From Delphinus delphis (taxonomy: Eukaryota > Chordata > Mammalia > Artiodactyla > Delphinidae), in NCBI RefSeq assembly GCF_949987515.2, contig NC_082689.1, positions 102,586,957 to 102,650,956 of the forward strand: a stretch of DNA of 64,000 nucleotides. Reading direction: 5' to 3'. The notes under the pieces were generated by a model. It was not told where the DNA came from. It saw only the letters and a program-made list of their open reading frames with translations, and ran no database searches. Below, one piece after another: positions 1-11,639 of the stretch. A program made the position numbers and the translations under genes. Position 1 is the stretch's first letter. The number at the start of each line of letters is the position of its first letter.

Positions 1-985
1 TCTATCTGGGAATGTCTTAATTTTCCCCTCATTTTTGAAGGACAGTTTTGTTAGATATATAATTTTTAGTTGACAGGATTTTTTCTCTCTAACTCAGCAC
101 TTTAAAGATATCACCCCACTGCCTTCTGGCCTGCAAGATTTCTTCTGATTTATTACATGATAATATTATTGAGAATCCCTTGTATCTGACAAGCTGCTTC
201 TCTCTGGCTGTTTTAAGGTTCTCTACTTGTCTTTGTCTTTTGACAGTTTGATTATAACATGTGTCTCTTTGGGATTTATTCTACTTGGAGCTTGTTGAGC
301 TTCTTTGTATTTGTAGATTCATGTATTTAAGCAAATTTAGGAAGTTTTTGGACATTCTCTCTCCAAATAATCTGTCTTCCTCCTTTCTCTCTCTCTTCTT
401 CTTCTGAAACTCCTATAATGCATATATTGTTCTTTTTGATGGTGTCCCACATGTCCCTTTGGATCTATTCATTTCTCTTCATTATTTTTTCTTTCTGCTC
501 CTCAGACTTGATATTTTCATTTTCTGTCTTATGTTCACTTATACTTTCTTCTGCCTTTTCCAATCTGCTGTTGAAACCGTCCAGTGATTATTGTAATTCA
601 GTTATTGCTTTTTACCAGCATCAGAATCTGGTTCTTTTTAATAATTTCTTTGTTGATATTCTCATTGTGTTCATATATTGTTTTACTGAGTTCATTAGTT
701 TTTTTGTTCTTTTTTCCTTTAGCTCTCTGAGCATTTTAAGAAAGCTCTTTTAATGTATTTGTCTGATGTCTATGTTTCTTCATATATGGTATTTACCAAT
801 TAGTTTTGTTTCTTTGAGTGGATCCTGATTTCCCATTTTGTTGTATGCCTTGTAATTTTTTGTTGAAATTAGGCATCTGTAAAGACAGCCACTTCTCTCA
901 GTTTTTGCAGACTGTTTTTTGCCTGGAAAGTCATCCACTGAGTAGCTGGGCATGCTCTGAGCCTAGGAATAAACCTGAGCTAAAA

Positions 986-1019
<34 letters not shown>

Positions 1020-1845
1020 AGTACACGGGCCTCTCACTGTTGTGGCCTTGCCTGTTGCAGAGCACAGGCTCCAGACACGTAGGCTCAGCGGCCATGTCTC
1101 ACGGGCCCAGCTGCTCCGCGGCATGTGGGATCCTCCCGGACCAGGGCACAAACCCGTGTCCCCTGCATCGGCAGGCGGACTCTCAACCACTGCGCCACCA
1201 GGGAAGCCCAAGCTGAAATCTTAAGGTCTTCTCAGGTCTTTACTGAGCATGCATCTTGCCTGGGCTTATATGTGACTTTCCCTATTCCCTTTATACACAT
1301 CTGCTTTTGAATGCCTTAATTTCCCAAACATTCTCATCCCATGGGGCCTTACATGGTCTACTGTATGTTTCCATGCACAATCTCTTGCCCGGTATATGTG
1401 GCTCTATAGTTCCCCTGTAGCTTTCACAAGTAGCAGTTGCCACTCTTCCTCATCTAAGATTTGAGTTAGGTAAGACAGAGACCGGTTATTTAGGCAACAC
1501 CCAGACAGATTAGAACATTGTAAGATCAACTACTCTTCTCCTTCCAGTTCAAGGGTGAAAAGTGGAAATTCTTCTACTGTCTCCTTTAAACTAAGACCAC
1601 ACCATGAAGAAAAAGAGTGTGGAAAGGTCGAATAATAATGCCTCAAAATTTCCTACAATTTTGAATGTGGACTTTTCTTTATTGGATGTTTGTTCGGTTG
1701 CTGTAAATTTTTCACTCTTCTGAAGCTCCTATAAGATTAGTTCAGTCAGTTCTGTTTTACTTTATTTATTTATTTTAAATATTTCATGGGGAAAACAAGG
1801 GCTTGGAAGTTCCTAGTTTGCTATTTTTCTGACATCACTTCATTT
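1..1845 (-). mobile_element. Old L1 relic: ORF1 end through 5' UTR, cut by window edge
   Basis: Read on the minus strand this is the 5' half of an ancient LINE-1. Bases 85-150 match the antisense of the ORF1 C-terminal region, with the same ACTGCCTTCTGGCCTG core seen in the young L1-B near 54,367-54,383. Bases 350-430 match the antisense of the ORF1 middle (the CTCTTCTTCTTCTG run followed by CTCCTATAAT). From about 790 to 1,845 the sequence looks like an old L1 5' UTR, ending near AGTTTGCTATTTTTCTGACA, a decayed form of the L1 5' terminus. No long reading frame survives. ORF2 would lie to the left of the window. A CHR SINE is inserted at 990-1,210. Subfamily not assigned; L1M-like by divergence. 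Confidence 0.75.
990..1210 (-). mobile_element. CHR-type tRNA-derived SINE (short form)
   Basis: The element is antisense: a T run of about 28 bases at 990-1,017, then a body ending in the complement of the SINE head (CACCAGGGAAGCCC). The tRNA B box reads GGTTTGTGCCC on the minus strand. A 12-bp target duplication flanks it, AGCTAAAATCTT at 978-989 and AGCTGAAATCTT at 1,211-1,222, with one mismatch. The SINE uses L1 enzymes in trans and encodes no protein. It interrupts the old L1 5' UTR, so it is younger than that element. Confidence 0.92.
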
Positions 1846-1984
1846 TTCCCATTCTGAATGAAAGCTTCTAGTACAGTTATTCAATCCACGTCTTACCATT
1901 TTATACTGGACAATTTGAGGGCAAATAACATGTTTTTAGTCTACATATCTCCAGACCAAAAGTGTTGCACAAAGGAGCCTCATA

Positions 1985-2610
1985 CACATGTGGATCTGAG
2001 GCAAATGATGAGATTTGAACTTTGAGCTGCTGCCATAGTGGAATGAGACTTTTGAAAGAGGAGTGCATGTATTTCAAATGTGGGAGATATGAAAGGTTTT
2101 ATTAGAGAATATAGTGTGGTAGATCATTTTCAAAAATGGCCAAAAGCAAATTCTCTCTTTCTTGTACATATATGCTCAACCTTCCTTCTAGTGAGGTGTA
2201 TTTCCCTTTCCCTTGAACTGGAATGGCTTTTCAACTTGCTTGGATCAATAGAATATAGTTGAAATGATGCTCTTGGACCACCAAGCCAAGGCCTTAGAAG
2301 GTCTTGTATCTTCTCCTTTCAACCTCTAATTCAGCCATCATGTAAAGAATCTTAGATTATGTCACTTAATTGTGATAGACCACATGGAAATGCAGATGAT
2401 ATAGAGGAACACTAAGGCTACCTGTCTTAGCCTCAGTTAAGTGCAGTCTCATGATGATACCAGTCTACACCGCATGAGCAAACAGCCACCCAGCTGAGCT
2501 CAACTAATGTTACATATTAACCTTCCCCAAGCCCTAAAAACAATTGCAGAATCATGAGCAAACAAAATTGGTTGTTGTTTTAGGTCACTAATATTTTTGG
2601 GGGGGAGGGG
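1985..2610 (+). mobile_element. MaLR relic: internal 3' end plus MLT1-like LTR
   Basis: Bases 1,985-2,114 resemble the 3' end of a MaLR internal region (a GGAATGAGACTTTTG stretch followed by a TGTGGGAGATATGAA stretch). They run directly into an LTR that begins TGTGGTAGAT at about 2,115. The LTR ends near 2,610 after the typical MLT1 tail wording (CATGAGCAAACAAAATTG, then GTTGTTTTAGGTCACTAAT). MaLRs are ancient ERVL-related elements without env. No coding capacity remains here. Internal region joined to LTR means this is not a solo LTR, although the 5' LTR was not found. Confidence 0.65.
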
Positions 2611-2799
2611 CTGGGAGGAAGAACATTTATATGGAATTGCCACATTATTTGTCTGAAATGACTATTTAATATATTTTCATGATCTATTCAATTTAGACTA
2701 AAAGCTATTTTCATTTTTGTAGCTGACCTCAGAAACTAGCCTTTGTTTAAAATGAGACTTCTATAGCATGTGTTTTTCTCATTAAATCTACATGCTATA

Positions 2800-3320
2800 G
2801 AGGAAAGGGCATATATTTTGGGGGTATGAATTCTGGGTATTAAATTCTATTTCTGCCATTTATAAGCTTTGAGGCTATATTAAGTGATTTCATCTTTCTG
2901 AGTCAAGGTTTACTATTCTGTAAAATGAAGATAATAATTCTGACATAGATGTTTAGAAGGATGAGATATGCTAATATGTGGAGTTGGGTCCATATGTATA
3001 TCTGCACAACCTACACAATTGCACATGGTGATGCTCTTGTATAAAACATAAAGCACAATTCCTGGCACACAGTAGGCATGTGAATAGTGGTAATTAAAGG
3101 AGCCCTCTTCTAAGAGGGGTATTTTTAGACACTGAAATGCAATGAGACTTCAAAGGTAGGAAGCTATAATAGAAAACTGACAGATGTTTGGATTATTAAG
3201 TTAAATTAATAACAAGTTTATACTTATAAAGGAATTGGAGCAGTGCTTGCATACATAGTAAGCATTAAATAAATGCTAGCTAGTATTATTGTTGTTGTTG
3301 CTACTGTTATTATTTGAACA
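2800..3320 (+). repeat. MIR SINE relics
   Basis: Bases 2,800-3,095 have the MIR layout in the sense direction: a TCTGCCATTTATAAGCTTTGAG core, a TTACTATTCTGTAAAATGAAG stretch, and an ATTCCTGGCACACAGTAGGC 3' part. Bases 3,225-3,320 repeat the MIR 3' end (CATACATAGTAAGCATTAAATAAATG) and end in a TTATTGTTG simple repeat. MIRs are mammal-wide tRNA-derived SINEs that stopped moving before the eutherian radiation. Confidence 0.65.
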
Positions 3321-3959
3321 GATGGCTCACCTAACATCACTTCTGGTCACACTTGTTTATGTCAAGTCTGGCTTTATATTCTGGTACCTCACGCTGGTAA
3401 ACCATCTTTGGGACATGCCTCTATCCCACAGGAGAAAACAGTGACACCACAATCTGTATCCTGTGCCCAATAGATATATCTATTTCATCCTGACATCCTC
3501 AATTAACCTTGCATCTTCTCTACCTCAGAAACTTTTAGTCTTTGAACTAATTTAATAGCTTCATTATTATTACTATTATCTGAAGAACACAGTCTTAGAG
3601 AAATGCTTGATTGATAAAACTAAAATGTTCCCAAGAATGTTCTATTTCTTACTTTTCTTTCCTTCTCTTTCTCTCTCTTCACTAATTTGATAACCTACTA
3701 TATTTCAAGGAGTATTTGAAAAACAAAATATTTTCCAGTTTGCATTACATTAATTTAGCCACTTACTTTTTAGTTCAGGCATTTTTTAGTGTTAATTTGG
3801 TGCTGACAGGTGGTTTTTGACTTGGTGGGTTTTGTCTACAGTCTTCAGGACATCCTTTACTTCACACTTTTGCTCTAGGGTCAGAGTTCCACATATCTTA
3901 AGTCTCCCACAAAACAACCCTCTGCTAAGCAACCTGCATCACTTCAGCTCAGTGGTAGC
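3321..3959. other. Unique stretch, nothing recognised
   Basis: No repeat family, reading frame or regulatory structure was recognised. It contains a short pyrimidine-rich run (3,650-3,680) and ordinary AT-rich sequence. Confidence 0.5.
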
Positions 3960-4510
3960 CTCAGACCTTTTGTATTTCTGACCAAATGTCCAGGCTTACT
4001 GACAGAGTCAGTTACCTAATGCTGCATAACAAATCACTCTAATACTTAGTAACTTAAAAAAACAATAATTGCTATTTCTTAGCTTCTGTGGGTTAAATAT
4101 CCAGGAGCAGCATGATTGGGCTGTTCTGACTGGAGATCTCTCATGAGGTCACAGTCAGATGTCAGCTGGGGCTGCAGTTATCTGAAGGTTTGACTGTGGC
4201 TGGAGGCTCCTCTTCCAAGGTGGCTCACTAATGTGGCTGACAAGTTGGTACTTGTTATTGGTAGGAGGCCTCAGTTCCTTTCCATGTGGGTCTTTTCACA
4301 GGACACCTTGAGTCTCCTAACAGCATGGTGACTGGCTTCTCTCAGAGCAAAAGATCTAAGAGAGAAAGTCAGAAGCTTCAATGTCTGTTGTGACCTAGCT
4401 TAGGTCACATCACTTTCCCCATATTCTGTTGGTCACACCAGCAGAGCTCTAAGGAGACTACACAAAAGAGAGAATACTAGAAGGTACTAAATTATTGGAG
4501 GCCATATCAA
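3960..4510 (-). mobile_element. Probable LTR relic (MaLR/ERVL-like), antisense
   Basis: The stretch opens with a CTGCATAACAAATCACTC phrase and continues through CAGCTGGGGCTGCAGTTATC, GGAGGCCTCAGTTCC and CCATATTCTGTTGG phrases. These are common to a dispersed mammalian repeat I associate with MLT1-group LTRs read backwards. Family assignment is from memory and uncertain. No reading frame or second LTR is visible. Confidence 0.5.
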
Positions 4511-5282
4511 AGCCTGACAACCACATTATTATCATGCTTCATTGAGTTTTCAAGAGTGGGTCCAAATCTAAAATTTTGACCAGTCCAGCTATTGACTCCA
4601 TATCTCAGGAAAAAGGTTCTCTTGTACTTTATGAACATAATTTCCTCCTTAACTTTCTTTAGAGCTGTTGTTCCCAACCAGTGGTTCTCGAATTGAGTAT
4701 GCAATCCTTAATATCCTCTCTTATTTCAGAAAGAAGGAAGGGAGAGAGGGAGGGGGGGAAGAGGAAAAGAAGTAAGGAGGAAGGGAGGAAAATCCTACTT
4801 AATGTTTCTCATCTTTGTTCTTAAAGAGCTCTGGAGTTCCACTTGTCACACTGAAGATAGTATTTTCCAATATCTCATTTTGAAGGATCAGGCTCATTAA
4901 TGAGTTCCAAACATATATTTCTTTCTCTACTGGTTGTATCAACTTGTTCCTTGGTGTTTTTACAGGCTCTCACGCTGCTTTCATGATGTGAAAAGTGATA
5001 TTTTTACAAATATGATCTTCTTGGTTTAGACCTTCTCTGTATATACAGAGGATATTTAGTATTTCTCATCAAACTCACAGGATGTGTAGCAATCAAAATT
5101 TTTGCCAGTGTCTTCCCTGCACACATATTGCTTTGGAAAAAAGCATATATTTGCATTTGAAAACAAAGATCTATATTGATGGTGCAGTCCATAATTTGGG
5201 TTTCCTTTTGCTAAACTGGTCACGTTATTCTCTAAATCATGTAGACACTGGCATATAGATGTTTTTAGGCACAAATAATCTA
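4511..5282. other. Unique stretch with a purine-rich run
   Basis: Bases 4,730-4,795 are an impure GGA/GAA purine run next to unremarkable sequence. Nothing else was recognised. Short reading frames here (under 75 codons) show no conserved motif. Confidence 0.5.
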
Positions 5283-5450
5283 ACGGGTAAGAGCTTGGAC
5301 TCTGGCATCTATGCCTGAGTGTGAATCATGGTTCTGCCAGTTACAAATTGGGGGGCATTTGGCAGGTTATTTAAATTTTCTATGCTTCAGTTTGCTCATC
5401 TGTAAAATGAGATTAACAATAGAGCTAACTCTGTAAGGGTTACCAGTTCA
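5283..5450 (+). repeat. MIR SINE
   Basis: Sense MIR with most of its parts: GGTAAGAGCTTGGACTCTGG, a decayed B-box area, GGTTCTGCCAGTTACAAATT, and TTTGCTCATCTGTAAAATGA. Confidence 0.8.
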
Positions 5451-6114
5451 ACACCTTTTAGCCATACTCAAAAACCAGTTTTGAAAACGAATCTAAACCA
5501 GTAGTAGCCATTGTGTTAACGTGTGAAGTGAAATGGTATAGGAAAAACCGCTTTGAAAAGCTAAGACCACTCTGACAATATTCTGAAAACACACCTGTAT
5601 GTATTCTTCCTGCAGATGAATTCAGACAACTGCCACTCTGGGAAAACAGCCAATTTGTCACACTAGTAGATGTATCCAGTACAAAATAGCAGAGATAACT
5701 TCAGCTTTGACATAATTCAGACTTTTAAACATCAAATTCAATATTAAATGGAAATCAAGTTTCACTTTTTCAAAGAAATATTAGATCTCTGTCTTTGACG
5801 TCTTCATAGATCCACGGTTCTCTATGGCAGTGGGGTCCTCTTTTAATAGAACACTTTTGTCAATTAAAAATAAGGGAAGACATGAATCTCAACAAGATAA
5901 GTATTTTTAATTTATTAAATATACACAATTTCTATGCTAATAATATATGCATTAAGAATATACACAAAGAATAGAAAATCTCACATAATGAATGAAAAAA
6001 ATAGTGGTTGCATTTTTTCTCTGAGTATTTCAATGGATTATCTTGTCCGCAGAATGGGATGTACACATCCTACTTTGGAGATGGCTGCTTACCCTTAGTT
6101 GAACAAGAACAAAT
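5451..6114. other. Unique stretch, nothing recognised
   Basis: AT-rich sequence without a recognisable repeat or gene. The right part leads into the L1 fragment that follows. Confidence 0.45.
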
Positions 6115-7015
6115 GGCTGATTAAAACGACAATGAGAGACTACTACACATCCATTAGAATGACTATAACCCAAAACAATAACATGAAATGCTGGTGAAAT
6201 GTGTAGAACAAAGGAGCTCTCTCATTCCTCGCTGGTGAGAATGCAAAATGGTGAAGCCACTTTGGAAGACAGTCGGGCAATTTTTAACAAAACTAAGCAT
6301 AGGTTTATCATAGGATCTAGCAATCAGGTTCTTAGGTATTTACTCAAATGAGGTGAAAACTTATGCCCACACAAAAACATGCACATGAATGTTTATAGCA
6401 ACTTTACTCATAATTGCCAAAGCTTGGAAGCAACCAAGGTGTTCTTTGATAGGCGAATGGATAAATAATCTGTGATAATCCTTACAATGGAATATTACTG
6501 AGCAATAAAAAGAAATGAGCTGTCAAGTCATGGTACAACATGGAGGAAACAAATGCATTTTGCTAAGTGAGAAAAGACAGTTGGAAAAGGCTGCATACTG
6601 TATGACTCCAACTGACATTCTGGAACAGGCAAAACTACAGAGACAGTAAAAAGATCAGTGGTTGCCAGGGTTTCAGATGCGGGATGATGGGGAAGGTGGG
6701 CAGAGGAATGAATAGGTGGAGGAAAAGCAGTATAACTAATCCATATGATACCATAATTGTGGATACATTACATGCATTTGTCAAAACCCATAGCAGGTGC
6801 AAGGCAGAGAGTGAACTGTAAACTATGAACTTTACTTAATAATAATGTATCAATAGTGGCTCACCAATTACAGTAGATATACCACAGGAATGCAACATGT
6901 TAATAATAGGAGAAACTGGGTGTGGAATGAGGGAGACGTATGAGAGCTCTCTGTACATTCTGTGTACTAAAACAAAATAAGCCAAATAAAAACTATTTAA
7001 AAAGCATAGCCTCTG
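6115..7015 (+). mobile_element. Old L1 3' end (ORF2 tail and 3' UTR)
   Basis: Sense-strand remnant of the last part of L1 ORF2, carrying the phrases AATGAGAGACTACTACACAT, CTGGTGAGAATGCAAAATGG and TGGAATATTACTGAGCAATA. A long 3' UTR follows with GATCAGTGGTTGCCAGGG, typical of old L1M-type elements, and it ends at an A-rich tail near 6,970-7,015. Many stops and indels. 5'-truncated; no target duplication found, as expected at this age. Confidence 0.8.
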
Positions 7016-7189
7016 AAAAAAAAATTAGTTGATTCGACTGGTTTGACTTGGGTGGCTCTTTGAGAATGATGACGGACATCAAGTTGAGGTCCTTGTGGAC
7101 CATATTTGCAACATGATAAGGAAAGGACTGTGTTTCCCAAACTTCTACTCTAAGCGAAAGCCAGTGTTCCCTTTCTGGAAAGACTTTCG

Positions 7190-7405
7190 GCTTTGAAGCA
7201 GGCCAGATTTGAATCTGTGCTCCAATACTTACAGTCACATGGCCATGAGCGGCTCACTTAACTGTTATCTTAGTTTCCGCATCTGTAAAATGGAGCTAAT
7301 TGTTTGATATCTAACCTTATAGGGTTAGCGTAAGGATTAAATTGGGAGACGTACGTAAAAAACTAGCCAGCAGTAGGCACCAATGAACAATAGCTTTTGT
7401 TAGGG
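7190..7405 (+). repeat. MIR SINE
   Basis: Sense MIR with AGATTTGAATCTGTGCTCC, a TTTCCGCATCTGTAAAATGG core, TATAGGGTTAGCGTAAGGAT and a CAGCAGTAGGCACCAATGA 3' part. Confidence 0.75.
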
Positions 7406-8454
7406 AAACCCAATGTAACTATGTCTTAAGAACCATCGCTACATATTCTACCATGGCTTACACATTTATTGAAATTAAGACTCATGATGTCTATTAAAAA
7501 TTCTCTCAATGACACTCAAATTTACTGAAGCATAGAAAATAACTGGGAACTGTAATAGTTCTAAGAAATAAAATAAAATGAGGCTAACATAAATAGAAAG
7601 GAGTTACCTACTGGCTTTTCCCAATTAATTAGCATACGCTCATTCAATTATTCATACCTTAGGGAACTCATTTAGGCAATCAGGTATCCCATAAATATTC
7701 ATCTTATTTACCTTCAGTGTCTCTGTCATTAGGATTGGAAATTGGCAGTGTTTTGTCAAGATATTTCACAACTGGTTGCTTTGAAAAAAATTACCTGAGA
7801 CTCAACTCGTATGTCATTAACAGTGAAAACGATCCACCACAAGAATGCTGAATTAACAAAGGGATGGTCTGTCCTCATTGCCAACTCCCAGGCCTCCATC
7901 CTCTACTTGAGAGACAGGAGCTCTCTCAGCGGGCCAGCGATGGGACCGCAGAGGTGCCATTCTGACCTTCGGCCACTAGCATGTGCTCTTGAATAGTTTT
8001 TCATGGCAGTCATGCCCTGGGCCCACAGGAACGGAGAGGCTACACCTCTGGTTGTAATGTGTGGAAGGGGCAGAAAAAATGTGATTTATAAGTGCAATAG
8101 CACTGTGCCACCAGCACAGACATGACCTCATAGAAGGAGACCCTTCAAGATACCAGGATTGGCAGGAACAGCATTTTCAGGGGGGAATGTGTCATCAGGA
8201 CAGGCCACATAATTTGCAGGACCCAGTGCAAAATGAAAATGCAGGGTCCCCTGTTGAAAAATTAAGCATTTTAAGACAGCAACATGGGGTCCTTCCAAGT
8301 GTCAGGCCCTGTGTCACTGCTCAGGTTGTACACCCTTGAGGCTGGCCCTGTGTGCAATACGATGACACCGTCTCCCTAAGTGCCTGGACTCCAACAACAA
8401 AACAGGTATGAGTGACCCTCCCTGGTTATTAGGAAGCCAGTTTTGCATTATCGA
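7406..8454. other. Mostly unique; possible unassigned repeat at 8,190-8,360
   Basis: No gene is visible. The part at 8,190-8,360 (GGACCCAGTGCAAAATGAAA followed by CAGGGTCCCCTGTTG) reminds me of a dispersed mammalian repeat whose name I cannot give. The rest looks unique. Confidence 0.4.
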
Positions 8455-8690
8455 TACTATTTTTTGAGTGCTTATTAAAGCTAGGCCTTCTGCTAGGCTG
8501 ACATTATCTCTAACCCTTAGGATATGCCTCCTAAATATACTTTAGTGTGTCCGCTTTACAGGTAAGGAGAATGAGTTTTAGAGAGAGCAAGTGACTTACA
8601 CAGAGTTTAGAAGGGACTGAATCAGGTTAGAAACCCAGGTTTGTCTGTCCGCCTCCAAAACCCACAGGCTTCTCATGTGGATCGTGTTGC
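8455..8690 (-). repeat. MIR SINE, antisense
   Basis: Antisense MIR layout: CTTTACAGGTAAGGAGAATGA, then AAGTGACTTACACAGAG, then a decayed B-box zone AGAAACCCAGGTTTGTC. Confidence 0.7.
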
Positions 8691-10449
8691 TTTGTAAAGT
8701 TGGAACTTAGGAACATCTGAAATATAGCACATGCACTTTGGGGGGTAACTTTTCTATTTCCAATCATTTTATTTACCTTTAAAGATTTTGTAACACGTCT
8801 CAGCTCCCCTCACCAGGCCGAGAACTCCCTTCCTGTGATAGGAAACACTGCAAAATAAAATTTACAGGACAAATTACAAATGTTGCTTCTACCTCTTGCC
8901 CTCCAGGCTGCAGACAAAAGCTCTTTTCATTGTGTCAAAGGGATAGAGTCAGCCGAATAGTATAAACTAGAAGGACAATTTAGTTTCCAAGAGGAGCCTA
9001 GTCTAAACTTTTTTGATCCGCGCTTGAAATAAATCAATATGGTGCAGGACAGGTCATGAAAGACACTTTGAGAAGGGGAAGGTCTTTAGAATATAGAGTA
9101 GGTCCAAGTTTTCCTCTCACCTTCCCACTCACAAATTGTGTAAAAACCAGGGGTTTGGGGGGGAGTGGGCAGGGAGTGTATCTTGGAATGGCCTTTTGAA
9201 GGTCTTTTCTTGCTTAATGGTAAGGAAACAATTTCAGAATGTCCCCACATTTGGAAAGGAAGGCTCCTTTTTGTTTGAAGCTTAGCAAAGCTACTTTGGT
9301 TGCCATGAAGACAGACTCAGTCCGAAGGACCTTTTTAGGCTGCGCTCCTATTGGAAGCTACAGCCCCCTTGCAGCCAACAAACAGCACGAGTGGCCCAGC
9401 TTTCCCAAAGCTCCGCTGCTCATTAGAGCCATCAGTTAACCCCCTGCCCCTTCCCGTTGCCTACTTATTATAATTAATTTTATGGCCCCTTTAAAAAAAA
9501 GAGAGAAAAGAAAGGGAGACCTCTACATTTTATGCTACATTGCACAAGCAATTGAAAGTTACGGGGAAGGAAGAAAAAAAAAATCCCAGAACCAAATGTT
9601 TAGCAGGCTTTTCTTCTATTTTAAATGAGCAACCTATTTAAATCAATTATCAGCTCAAAATGAGCAGGCTGATCTAATTAGTCTTGGCCCCTGGTGGGTT
9701 AATGAATGAAAGGGAGGTGCTTGGTAGATGTGGGCTTTGGAGTCTTCGGAACTGACCACACTAACACAGATCCCTTCTGAGTTTCTAATTCTTATCAGGC
9801 AGAATTATAGAAAGAAATAAAGACAAGCACAGGGAGAGTAGAATGAGAAAACGAGAGGCATAGAGGAGAAATATTAGTTCCATTAGCAGAATGACTAAGC
9901 ATTGCATGGCATATTTTCAGCCTGTGTTATACCAGGCACTGATCATTACTGTTTGATAAGTAGTTCAGAATTGTAAATAAATCAGTTCATGTTTTCTTTA
10001 AGTGTGTTTCAAATGGAACAACGTATTGACTTCAGAAGCAAACGTGCTGGTGAGTGATGACAGCACAAGCCCTGAATCTTGGCACATATAACCTCCTCCC
10101 GCTTCCTGCCCCACTCATGTCCAACCCTTTATTCAATCATGATGGTCCCTGGCCATTAATATGTGCTTAATTAAGGAACTAATATAAGGAAGCAGGAGTG
10201 GGAAATATGATCAACAGTAAGTTTGTGATTGTTGCACCGGAAGGTCTCAAGTTTCCCAGGATTTTTTTTTAATATGTCTTTTTGAGTATTCCTCTGTACA
10301 AGGAAGTAGATATTTGCTTTTTGGGCTATGACATTTCTTACCCCAAATGTTAACTCTTTGGTAAATGTTACAAGTGTTTACAGTTTGGGAGTCTGATGTC
10401 TGTTACTTTTTGGGCTACTGCTTTCTAATGGAAATTATAAGGGCCTGAG
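8691..10449. other. Unique repeat-free stretch
   Basis: About 1.75 kb with no transposon recognised, which is long for this window. The middle part (9,230-9,730) is listed separately as a candidate regulatory element. No open frame over 70 codons shows a recognisable domain. Confidence 0.5.
9230..9730. promoter_or_regulatory. Candidate conserved non-coding element
   Basis: Repeat-free sequence with homeodomain-like cores: TATAATTAATTTTA at 9,468-9,481, CAATTATCAGC near 9,644, CTAATTAG near 9,674 and GGTTAATGAATGAAA near 9,697. A CCTATTGGAAG at 9,346-9,356 contains an inverted CCAAT-type box. The right part (9,590-9,710) is especially motif-dense. This is a prediction from composition and absence of repeats only; conservation cannot be seen from one genome. 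Confidence 0.35.
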
Positions 10450-10615
10450 GTCAGGCAGAGCAGCTCTGCTTAAGTGTGTGAACTTAAGGAACTTTCTTCC
10501 TACCTCTGAGCCTCAATTGTCTTACCTCTAACATGGGGATGATCTCACTTGGTTGTTCTGAGAACTGAGATGGTACGTGTAAAGTGGCCACTATATGTGC
10601 CCTACCTCTCTCCTT
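10450..10615 (+). repeat. MIR SINE
   Basis: Sense MIR remnant: CTCTGAGCCTCAATTGTC, ACATGGGGATGATCTC, GAGAACTGAGATGGTACGTG. Moderately diverged. Confidence 0.65.
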
Positions 10616-11639
10616 CCTCATTTGAAGAGTGTACCTAAGGATGTTTTGGCAAAAGGCAGAAGTGAACTTGCATTTTGCAAAATAATGCAATAGGATGTGA
10701 ATATTTCTGCGTAAATTTTCCCTTGAATGGGATCACTTTTTAAAAACACTACTTGAAGGAATATAAGAGTGAGTCTCAGGTAACCAAGCTCTTGCCTCCG
10801 ATTGAGGATGGGGAATAAACAAGGAGACTCCATAAACGCCCTGCTGTTTAATGAAGATAGCCAACAGGTATTTCTAGATTAGAAAAGCATCAATGAAAGG
10901 CTGAAAAGAACCAATATTGTCAGTAGGTTTTCAGGAGGCCAGTCACCATGGGATGGAGTAGGGGCTGTGGAAGGTTAGGTGAATGTACTCAGGCTGCCTG
11001 AGCCCAGCCTGTGATGGAAGGAGGTGAAGCCCTGAGGAACTGGTTGAAAACATACTACTAGGTATGGAAGAACCACTCTCCATAACTCCTCTACCTAGTT
11101 CTTCTCCCCCCACACCAGCTTTTAGTTCATCAGGGTCAGAGAGATTTAGGAGATATTGGATCATCTTTGAACTACAAAATGAGTATGTTGGCTGATGTGG
11201 CAAGATGCTTCTTTGCCGCAAAACAGCTATACCCTTTAAGACATTTCTAAGAACTCAGTCTTTAATCAATGAAATGTCCAGACACATTGGCCTTTACAGA
11301 AATCAAAACCCCACTGTTCTATGACCACTTGGAGAGATCATGATACTTTTCACCAAGCACCCAATACCGGCACCTTATCATCCATTGTTTAAGGCTGGGA
11401 AGTCTCGCACTGAAACTACAAAATGCCTTGTTGGAGATGAAAGTGGTAGAATTTGGAAGATGAGGGAAAATTTTTCAGAATCTCATGTGAAATGGATTTT
11501 GACTTTGTGGAGCAAAGAGTGGGTGTGGGAGGATTCAGAAGCACATATAAAGGAATGGAAATAATTTGCTATTTTTAGAGACACAGAAAGACATAGAGAA
11601 AAAAGGGAAGAAAAAAATCTTTTGCAGCCAGGAATTGCA
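10616..11639. other. Unique stretch, nothing recognised
   Basis: No repeat family recognised. Small open frames (for example 11,340-11,564 on the plus strand and 10,943-11,221 on the minus strand) have no conserved motif and no convincing splice context, so they are not called as exons. Confidence 0.5.

Noticed and set aside
818..1216. 132-codon plus-strand frame
   Set aside because: It crosses old L1 sequence, a poly-T run and an antisense SINE; similar frames over SINEs at 15.6-15.9, 42.4-42.6 and 44.7-45.0 kb were rejected for the same reason.
4655..4695. Possible hAT terminal repeat (CCAGTGGTTCTCGAATT)
   Set aside because: Only one short end is present and no matching opposite end was found.
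11340..11564. 74-codon frame in repeat-free DNA
   Set aside because: Length is within chance expectation and there is no recognised motif or splice context.
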